A DNA stretch of 64,000 bases from Lottia gigantea. Lineage: Eukaryota > Mollusca > Gastropoda > Lottiidae. Below the pieces are notes generated by a model. It did no database searches. It saw only the letters and a list, made by a program, of their open reading frames with translations, and was not told the DNA's origin. Where the stretch lies: contig NW_008707814.1 of assembly GCF_000327385.1 (NCBI RefSeq), positions 3,992-67,991 of the forward strand. Reading direction: 5' to 3'. A program made the position numbers and the translations under genes. This document shows, in pieces, positions 48,301 through 60,300 of the stretch. Each line of letters opens with the position of its first letter. Position 1 is the stretch's first letter.

Positions 48301-51300
48301 AATAAATTGTGAAAATCTTTAAAATAATATTCTCAATTTTTGCAGGGCTAAAAAATTCTATTTATTTCATACGCAATAGTTTTTGGTTTAAATTCAAATT
48401 AAACAAGTACTAAAGTGTGAATTTTTCAAATCAGTCTGGGATTAGAAAAATAAGCGTTATCATAATACCGTAATAACATTTCATTTATTCATAGCTTTTT
48501 TCAAATTTCATGTTCTGGAGATTTCTATAAATTTCTATGCCAGGTTGGAATTATTAAATAATGCTACAATGATTCCATTGAAACATAATTCCAGATTATC
48601 TCTTTTGTTACTAATCTGCCTACTACCAAATTTTTACTATAGCAAAAATTCCATTTTCTAACAACAGGAAAGGGTTTTCATTGAAAAGATCTCATTTGAC
48701 ATATTAGACTGTATATAATTAAATCGTATCAATATTCAAGGACATCATTTAATATTAAATTTTGTTATCAACACTGAGTATTCGTATTTTGAAACAAGGT
48801 AAAATTAGTGATATGTAAACTTTTTGAATTTCAATACAAATAGTAATAAATATCCTGAATAATAAGCCTATAAATTTTTCAAACAAGGTAATATTATTGA
48901 TTTGTTTCAATTTTTTACTCTTTCAATTATTCTAGAACCATAAATAAATTTTATTCATGTATTCTCATATCAATGATCACTAATTTAAATAAATATGTAA
49001 GTCATATTGATGATTTAGAACAAAAAGAATTCAAAATAGTTCATTTCATTAAAAAAATTCTTCCGATCAGATATTAATATTCTAATAAATTTAAGTACTA
49101 TTTACATTCTAATATTAAATATTTTCATATTCTTCCCATTGGTGATTCTCTTAAGACATTGATGTTACTAAAATGGTAAATAATTTCATTCTTGTATTAA
49201 ATCATTCCCTAATTTAAATATCAAAAATATTAATGATTTCAACTCTTAAATTTTGAGTTCCAAATTTTAGAAATGGTTTCCAAAAGTGTTTAGAAATGAT
49301 TTCCAAAATTGTTTAGAAATGATTTCCAAAATTGTTTAGAAATGGTTTCTTCTTATCTTAAATAGCAGATACATGAAATTCTGCTAATGCAAATTATTTG
49401 AATTCAAAGGTGGTTAATCATTTTATAATATTATCTAAATTATTCAGCTAATTTTCAAAGATATTTTAGCTGAACATGAGCACATAATTTTACTTTATTT
49501 GTAAGCAAATCCATTTTATTAATAATCTATGTGACAAATCTATATTTAAATGAGATTTTACTTACTGTTCATAATTCAAATTTTGTGGAATTTGGAATTT
49601 TAACTGTAAAATACTTAAGATAGTCTTTAAACTATTGTTATGATGAAAATACTATTGCATTGATAAAAATATAACCATAGGAATAATAATAATTTTACAG
49701 TTCAATTCCTTTTTAACCAAAAGCAATTTTCAGCAATAAAATTTTTAATAACTTTTTGGTATTCAATAATGTAAGTTTGGTATGTGTACTTTGAAATAAA
49801 TGAAACAATTTCTTTGAATGTTAAAATATCGGGCAAAATTCGGCAACTGACAGTGTTGTTTTTACCAAAGCCAGCCAACACAGATGAAGAGTTTTCAGGA
49901 ATTTTCACCTACTGAGCATTATCTCAACAAAATAACATGAAAATAATGAGAGAAAGACAAGATAAAAGACATGTGACCTATCATATAACTAATAAACAAT
50001 AAATATTACTCCTTACCATCAATATTATCACTAGAATCAAATTTTACACAATTCCTTACACTTCAAACACACAGCTTGTCATAGGACACTAGAGACAGAC
50101 TGAATATCTCCCTAGAGTGAAACTCACACTGTTGATGGTGTGAGAGTGACCACTGGATTAACTGACCTTATGTAATACTCATTAAAGGATAAGAGATGGG
50201 GAGGAAATGACCACTCATAACATTACATCAACGGTCAGTCATTACAATGTAAGAAGAGTACTTAAAGCTACTTATTGCACTAATCACTTACTAATGAAAT
50301 CATTGTAGCTAATAGTTAATAGTATCAACATTCCACGCTCTAATACAAATATTTCTATTATTATCTGTGACATGTTAGTGGCACTTGTGCAATCACCTCT
50401 TCAAATTCAATTAATACTCAATTAAGTCAAGGACCCTTTACTTTCCATTTAATTTTACAAATATGTAACAAAGACATTTAAAAACTCCCTCCCCCCCCAA
50501 AAAAAAAAAAAAATATTTTCAGATTATGTAGTTTACATACGATAATTTCATTATGGGTAATAAAAGTAAACTTTAATCAAAATGAATATTTCTAATTAAA
50601 TAATTAATATTTATTAATTAAAATTAACCTTCTGAAATATGAATTTCTTTCATCTTTTATCAATCTGAATAAAATTATACAACATTTACATTATTTATTT
50701 TCTGATCAAAACATCCATTAATATTATACTTTACCAGTATATAACTTATCTCCAAAATACACATTTTTAAACACTTAATACACAAATTATATACCAGTAT
50801 GATATATTGATACTTACATTAGTCAATTTAGTAGGCAAGTACATGAATGGTCTATAAAATGGGTATGTACAATACATTCTCCTATTGGGATCCGTTGTGA
50901 AGCTTTAATATTGGTACCACAAAATGGTACCCACACAGCTTAAAGTAAGTAATAATCCACGGAATAGGCTGATCAATAACACAAACAAATCTTTGACATA
51001 ACTAATACTTCCTTTTCACAGGTGCACTTCAGTTTTTAATGAGTATATTTTGATTAAGTCCATAAAATTATTCTTATTTATGATACGTGTGAAATTTTTG
51101 TGACGATTCAAATGTCATAAGCTGATTATGGAAAAATTTTCCCCGTATTGGGATTATATTTAGAATAAAAAATTTAATGCGTTGCTCATATCCAGTATAG
51201 ATGTAACAAAAGGATGTCGTTTCACGCTCAATAACGCTACAATTACGACGAACTTTCCCTGTTTGTGAAGCTAAACCCCAGAGAGAAATTTTCCGATATG

Positions 51301-54300
51301 TTACAAGAAACAAACTGTTATCTAATATATCTTTACATGTGCACAATATTATTTATCTGTTGGTTAGAAAACATTGGAATATATCACACCCAAAATCTTG
51401 ATAGATATTCAGACACTGTTCAATAACATCCAATATCATTCAGTATAAAATTATTGTAATATCACCAACCATTAATAGAATATCCATGTGTAGTGTCATA
51501 CATCTAATATCCATCTCTACTTGATGATAAACAATATCAAATAGACAGAAACAGTTTTAATGACAATTCCAGTATGGGTGAAATCTAGTATCCAAGGTAC
51601 ACAAGGTTAAATCCAGTTAACTGTATCCAGTGTAGTGATAGCCACAGGCTAGGTTCTGGTCAACTGAAACAAGCTGTATGATGGGACAGTGTAAGACAAG
51701 CCCAGGGGAGCCGTATTAGAAAGATGTTTTTCTCATCAGTTTCTACCAACCCATTCTAAGACAGACTCCAAAATTTACGCTTCTTCCATTATTCCTGCAG
51801 GGGGTGTTGGGTATTAGTCGGCCTCCTACAGACGCTCATTAGAGTTCCATCACATACTGTAACTCTTTAACAGAACAGACTAATAACTAGTACCAATCTA
51901 TCTAAGAAAGTGTTTGAAATAGTTTAAATTGAGAATCATGACTGACAAAAGATAGTCTATATTTAGATGCTGTAAGTTCTCCATTTCAATAAACCCCTAT
52001 AAATTTGAAAACAATAAACTGGACCTCAGATGTTAACCATTAGCAGCACATCTGTTTTTAATTTGTATAGCATGATGGCTGACTGGTAGTAAGATAGGCA
52101 GAGAAGAAAAATATAAAGTTTTTAACAAGATGGGGTAAAAGTTTGGAGAGTTTAGAACGCTATTTCCTGTAGGCTGGGATTCCCACTGTTAGAGACCATG
52201 TGCTTCTGATTTACAACTATCCTGACTCACAAAAACATAAAATTATAGCAAGCACAAAAATAGAGCAGACTCCACACGCTGGTCAAAAGATTACATAAAA
52301 AATGAATTCCAGCGAAATACAAAAATAAAACGCGTTATTAATTAAAATTAAAATCATATTGAAAACATAAAATCCACTAATGTATTCCATAATAGAGAAA
52401 ATACTCTAACCTTCCCACATACTTCATGATTTTAACTACTCATGAAAACTAGGATCTGGAAACCATCACAATAGGTGACATTTTATGATATAATTGTTTA
52501 GGTAGCCTAGATGTACAGCTATACAATGTACAAGTTTATGTGACAGAATTTGCAGATTACATCCAAAATGATGGCATGATAAAATGACAGGTGATAGAAA
52601 CCTGTGACAGTGTTTCAATCTAGGCACCATATTGTTCTCTAGAATGAAAATAAACATATGTTGATGTAAGCACGTAATCTCTCTAATAATATCTATGTCA
52701 TATCAACAAATTTGTAACATAGTTTGAAACTTTCTCTAATAAACAGCTGATTCCAGCTGCTGAACATAACTTTATATCTTAATACAGTGCTAGTGATTTT
52801 CAGCATGCACATAGAGTTCCAATTTGAATGGTTCAGTAGAGGATAAAAGCCCCTCTGGACAAGAGCCTCTTTGCTATTTTGAACCAGGACAAAACAGACC
52901 CTTTCCCCTAGGGGCTTTTGTTAGTCATTCGATTGGTTCTGCCAGCAACTAGAAAATGGAAAATATGATTCATACAAGTATCAAATGTGTAAATGTGTAA
53001 ATTTGGATTACTTCACTCATAAAAGATCTGACAAGGTATTTCTGTAAACTCAGTTCAGTAACCCAAGCTGAAGCTGTATCTTATTCTGATAAAGGCTGTA
53101 AAACAGTACATCAGTTATATTTCCAATAAACACGAAACTACTAAATGTACCTACATTTTACAAAAGATATATATGAAAGATATTTTTGATTAATCCATTC
53201 ATTGGATTGTGTCCGTGATAAGAAATTTGAATACAAGAGCAATGTTAAATGAAGGTCTCATCAATTATGAAAAATGACAAATAAGTGAAAGGGGGAAAAT
53301 GAATTTCACGGATGATATCAACTAAGTAGCCATACAATGACAGTCTGATGAGTTAAAACAGATGTCTGTTCACTGACCACAATACATCTGGTCACTCATT
53401 GTCCATACTGACCACTACACTAACTGACCAATTCATTTATCATATGCCACACACACATATTGAATGCATTCAAATGTCCTCCATAGGTTAAGGTCAATTC
53501 AATTAAAAATACATCTACTTTACTATCTTACATTATTCAAATATTTTAATTTGCCATTTTGTTGAAGATAATTTCATCCTTCAATCAAGCAAAACTTTGT
53601 CACTCAGGAACAAGTGTGATTGCAGGATTGTTTTGGTATAACTTGACATTGAGAAAATAAAAATAAACTGGAACAGTTTGGTTGTCATCAAAGTGCACTT
53701 TGGTTTCATAATTTTCAAAGCGCACTTTGGTCTTGTAGTTTTCAAGAGGCATTTCGGTTTTAATAGTCTTCAAAGCGCACTTTAGTTACGGTTTTCAAAG
53801 CGCACTTTACTCTCCAAAATACACTTTAGTTTCCCAGTTTTCATATAACTTTGGATACTTCAGTGATACAGGTAGCATAAAGTATCTTGAAATACCAATT
53901 ATTCCAAGATACTAATTTAGTAATTTTTGGTACTAGTACCAGTTGTTAGTCATGATGGATGTAGTATGTATGGCTAGTATTTATTAGTATTTATATCTAG
54001 TTATCTATACAAATGAAGTGAACAGACTGAATTGTTTATAATTAAATATCAATAAACAAGGTATCTGGTCCAGAATCTATTCTGTAAATATTCTCTACAA
54101 TTTGATGTTTTTAATAATTGCTTCACAATGTTATACAAATACGACAGATAAGCTTATTATCTAGCAAGGTACGTATACTTATACTTACAAAACACAAGGC
54201 CTGTGGTTCAGTTGTCCAAAACCTAAAACTTTCATTTTATTGGCCTCACATCATAGAGATCACCAGTTGTGTATGGTCGCAAATTAGAATAGTGTCAGTG

Positions 54301-57300
54301 TTGCGTTCAGAGCTCACAATCATTTTTAATATTTACAACCATACACAGCTGATATTGCAATTTTGCTTCAGTTTTTTTTTTTTTTTCATCTTCATTATAA
54401 TCTAACATGTTTTCTTCCACAGTCTCATTCAAATGACGTTATTTTTAGCCAGCCAAAGCTTGTAATACAGAATCTTTCAGAATAGCAAAACCCCAAGTAG
54501 AGCAATATCACAACCTATTTGTTTTGTTATCCCACAATTTTTTAATTTTTAAATTCACACAACATCAAACGATGTGTTTGAACAAACAGCAGCTATCAGA
54601 TTAAAATGAGATATCAACCTCCCAATAGAAACCATAATTACTGAGTGATCAAAATCACACCCAAATTAATTGTTTCTAAATATATTTTCAAATTGATGAG
54701 ATTATACAGAAATTATTGGCACAAAACAGCGAAATTAACCAATCTATAATGGCTTTGTAAAGGATGTAAAAGTTTATTTAATAAATGCCGAGGTTTGTTA
54801 TTTGTGTCGACTATTTATCTGACTGGTAGGCGTAGAAGAGATGAAAATGTGCCAAAAGTTCTGATGTAAAACAACTGCTTTTTAAATAGCATGCTACAGT
54901 TGTCCAGGGCAGGATAATCTTTCTGTGATAATATATCATTTACTTCCATGTAAACAAACAGTCTCTTTGATGTTAGCTAGTGTTACCAATCTACCCTCTG
55001 GAGTACCCAGCGCCCTTAACTCTCTTTCCATTTCTCAGTGTTTTCAAAAACCTAATGTTAGGAAAGGGTTGGCAATTAACTTGAACAAAACCTCAACAGA
55101 CATGCCTTTTATCTTTTTAGTCCACATTTATACAATAAAAGACTGTTATAATAATTCAACTTGAAAATTTTTCTCACACTACACCTTATGTTATGAAAAT
55201 GAAATGAATGGAGTTTTACATCCTACTTTTCTATACCTTATGGCGAAACCATACAGTGTGCAATGAGGGATGAGAGCCTACTGTTTACTGATTGCCAACT
55301 GTACACAGCCTGTAGCACACAGGGCCTTTTAAGTTAGGTTTACAACATTAATATTACAATCAATTTAGGTAAATAAATTAAAAGTAAGAAATGTAATAGA
55401 ATATATTGGATTATAAAGTTTGAGTTAGATGGTTACTATGGTTACCATATTACTATTTTAGTTGAGAAAGTTTGAAGCAAGTTGTACTATATAAATAAAC
55501 AATGAATGTGTTTGTTAGAAATCTATCTTGCCACCCATTTTACAATACAAGTCAATAACTGTTTTATATACAACATTATTTAAACTGTTAATCAGGTGTT
55601 TTACACCAGATTTAGACAGGATTTAGGTCTTCAAACATGTAATCTTAGTGTAGTTTCCTTCTTAATGATAAGAAACTTTCTATTTTTACATATGGGTCAG
55701 AATTAGGTCCAATACACAAGGACATGGTCCTGTATAACATTCAGCCCTTGGGGACAATACAATGAATAATTTAAATAATATGTTACACAAATGTTTTCTG
55801 AAATTCATGGTTCGACATAAGATATGTGACACCATGCAGTGTTCAATGAGGGTCAATTTTCCAACTCTGTTGAATGTCTTCACTCTTTTGACCAACAATT
55901 ATTGAAGGATGTTTTATGTCCAGAATGAAGCACATACATATGAATGACAAGCTATTTAAATGATTAAATTGACAAAGTACAACATCTGAAGAACTCAAGA
56001 CTTCCTCAAAAACAATCAGTAGGATACTAAAGAGACCATTAAATATATATGTCTTTTCTATCTATCACAGAGTAGGCCCTATCTTAAATTGCCGAGACGT
56101 CATTTTAACATTCAAACTCAAATAATTCTGGACAGACTTGGATTTAAAGGCCCAAATTTCGTCAGGGAGATGTGAACACTATTACCGATTAGATCAGCTA
56201 AAAATATCCTGTTTCTGGGATTAAAGTATAATTGGTCAAAAAAATGGCCTACCTTCAATCTACAAGTTATATAATATGCAATGAATACAATTGTTCACAA
56301 ATAAAAACTAAAAGTGATCCTAACTAAACTATAATAAATATATTTTCAATGCTTTTAAATCAATCTTGTACTTAGTAGTTATGTAATTTTCAAACATTCA
56401 GTCCATATTAAGATTTAAAAATTTTTTTTTTAATCTGGTAAATACTCTATAGTTTTCAGATACTCAGATATATATAGTCTGAATACATATAGAGAATATT
56501 TCAGCCATTTTGAAAATTATGTAGGTCATGGTATGAGAATTAAAATTTGAATCATTGATGAAAAGGCAGACGGCAATACTATTATTTGTTTACAAACTCA
56601 AATTACATAGTGCAGGCTTGATATTTCATTAATAGGAAAATGTAACAGAATGAATAATTACAGTTGGAAGTCTGTGCTAAAAGAGTAACAGATTACCAGC
56701 TGTGAACGAAAATTCCAGGTGTTCACAATATCATTTATTACCTATTATACATACACCTTCATTTTAAAACAAATCTTAGTTCTAAAACTGAACACATGGT
56801 GTAAACTTCATCAGAAATATATCTAGAAATAACATGGTCAGATTGGATTTAGCTGTGAAACCATACAACTCAATATGGACTCCGAACCGACAGCCATTTA
56901 ACTTGTTGTAGTGAAAGTGGAATAGACCAACAGAAGTTTACATATGGCAAGTGAAAGTAACAAATATTCTATTTTGTTATATTCAAATATGTAGAACACA
57001 ATACGGTGTGGACTATCTAAATAGGATATAACTCGAGGCTATAGAAACAACAGTGCACCAAATGTATCAAAACAGCCAAGGACACATGCCGTCACCAAAA
57101 TTGATAGAAAATACAGCATATTACCTGAACTGGCGTTAATTCAACAAACTGAGTTTTTCCATACATGGCTTTGTCTGCAAGTTGGTGGTCAGTGTGACCC
57201 AGAATTTGACTAGCAGTAGAGGAAATCATAGCTTCTACTCTACTCTACCCCTTCGTATCAAATTTCAATAAATAATTTTCAGGCTAGGTAAAGATATCTG

Positions 57301-60300
57301 TATCAAGAGCTAAGAACACAGCATTCTCTCTACTACAATCCAGAATTAATATATGGAAAGTTTTTCACCACATCAACTCAAGCATGAATATGAAATATAA
57401 TTGTATGTGGAATATTATATCTAGCTTATTTTATTGACACACTATAAAGTATCGGTAGAACTTCAGTTTTATTAGTCTAAATAATCAATACTATTATAAT
57501 TATTGTTCTCACTCTAAGTTTGCTACACTGGTTGTGTAGCTTTTGTTGTTGCTTTTTTGGGACCTTTTTTTTTTTTTGTCTTCGTAAGTTATCACACTAC
57601 ACCAGAATAAAACAGAGGAATTTCAGTAATAATTAACCTGATTCTATTACAATTTTATTGAAAAGAAGATAATCAAAGTTGCAAAAGATTCAAGTGAAAA
57701 TTGAATATAATTAGAGACTTTAGTCTATTTCTTGGGAAATTAAGCAATAATCGTGACAAAAATGTTACCTTAATGACTCTAGCTATATTTTGTAAATATT
57801 TCGAAACTATATTGCCACATATTTCACATCAATTAAGTAATGCCACGTGAGAAGGTGAGAATTGTTAAAAATTCAGTGAAAAACTCAACATAATTGATAG
57901 GTCATTATCCTATTGAGATTCGTGATGTTTATATTATGTTCACTTACATTTGCCTTAATTTGTTTATTACATGCTTAATATATATTTTGTAGCATTATCC
58001 TAACTAACATGTTTATATTAATCTTAAGTAATAAATATAAATCTTACTAGCATTATTCTAACATGATAATTCATAACATGCTTATATTAATCATAAGTAA
58101 TAAATATAAATCTTAATTGCATTATCCTAACATGATAATTTATAACATGTTTATATTAATTATAAGTAATAAATATAAATCTTACTAGCATTATCCTAAC
58201 ATGATAATTTATAACATGCTTATATTAATCATAAGTAATAAATATAAATCTTAATAGCATTATTCTAACATGATAATTCATAACATGCTTATATTAATCA
58301 TAAGTAATAAATATAAATCTTAATAGCATTATCCTAACATGATAATTTATAACATGTTTATATTAATTATAAGTAATAAATATAAATCTTACTAGCATTA
58401 TCCTAACATGATAATTTATAACATGTTTATATTAATTATAAGTAATAAATATAAATCTTAATAGCATTATTCTAACATGATAATTCATAACATGCTTATA
58501 TTAATCATAAGTAATAAATATAAATCTTAATAGCATTATCCTAACATGATAATTTATAACATGTTTATATTAATTATAAGTAATAAATATAAATCTTACT
58601 AGCATTATCCTAACATGATAATTTATAACATGTTTATATTAATTATAAGTAATAAATATAAATCTTACTAGCATTATCCTAACATATTTATAACATGTTA
58701 TCAATGATATCAATTATAAGTTATAAATATAACTATTAAGATTACATATTTTATATAAATACTTACCATAAATATTTAACATTATCCTAAAACCTTTTAT
58801 TACATCTTTCATATAAATTCATAAGTGATTTATTACATTTTATATAAAATTTTACTATAAATATATATACCAGGTAATATTATTCCAATATGATTTATTA
58901 TATGTTACATATAAATTTTTAATAACATTATCCTAACATGATTAACTGCATGTTGCATGTATAAATTTTCACTATACTATACACATAACATTATCTTAAG
59001 GTAATTTATTGGATAATTCAAATAATTTTCTACTGCACATATTTTTGTTTATAATTTGTATATAAGTACTTCTAAAATTATCCCAGTGTAATAGTTAGGT
59101 TGTCTTTGTAAGTTTAACAGTAGACAAAATTACACAGGGAAACCAAATTATCCCAATAAATATCTCTTTGTATATTTAATGTAATATAATTAGTGAAAGA
59201 AATAACATATAGATAAGTAGTATTTGAACAATCAATATTAGCAATCTGGTGGTGCCTTCCTATTCCTATCAGATTGTCTATTGTATAACTAATAATATTA
59301 GTCTCTCACTATACAGTGTAATTTAATGGTCCATAGAACACTTCAGTCTATTTATACTAATAACACTTTCAATTATTTAATAATTTACATATATTCAAAT
59401 ATAATTTACAGTTAACTGATAATATTCAGAACGTTTCAAAACAAGAATCTTCAAGTAATATCTAGGGCACAGGAATTTTTCATGTTAACCATTTGTACAT
59501 GATTATGGAAGTAAATACAGAATCGTTAATTAGATTCCATCCCAAAATTGTATTGGGGACAATGATATTATCAATTTGAACCATTCCAATATTCTGGACG
59601 TCTGCGGTTCTTGCAATTCTACTAAATCTAAGCATTTTTTTGATGTCACTACAGCTGTTATAGATATAGGGACCTTTGCGATAGTGATGTCAATAAAGGT
59701 ATAGTTAAAGTGGAATTGAATGGTGCAAATTGATTCTATGATTCCCTGATACACATAAAAAATTTAGGAAACTTCTTTACATTCCCCATAGTTAAAGTGG
59801 AATTGCAAGAATCACAGACGTCTGATTGAAAATTGTAATGGTGCTTTTAAGTGTCCCCTATACACATACAATTTTAGAAAACTTGTTACAACTCCTTTAA
59901 ATGCTAAGTTTAATCTGTGATTGTATAAACTGAGTTTGAATACAATAAGTTTTTTGTGTATCTATTAAGTCAAACCAAAAATTTTTCATTTTTCATAGAA
60001 ACGTTATGTAAATTTTAATATCAAAACTAGAAAAATTGTGATTACTTTTGTTTCCATTTTACAACAAAGTAAGGAACATAAATATTATTGAATGATATTG
60101 GTTTAATGATCTATAAAACTATATGAAAGGAAAATAAACTCAGAGGCATCTCAACCAACCACACTCAAACAATGACTAGAATATATGACAAACATTCAAA
60201 TCAATATAATGTGTTGAAGAATATTTATCTGTGTTAGAATAACAATAACTGAGTTATTATAGGGAGGAATAGAAGAGATAGAAATCCTGTATTCTTTTCA

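Noticed and set aside
49990-50200. Possible first exon whose coding part is only the initiating Met (ATG|GTAAGG near 50016)
   Set aside because: It is in phase with the hub exon, but one codon carries no evidence and such ATG-GT sites arise by chance.
51074-51346. 90-residue minus-strand frame upstream of the MYCTYP exon
   Set aside because: It does not join the MYCTYP exon in frame and has no recognised motif; better read as promoter or 5' UTR sequence.
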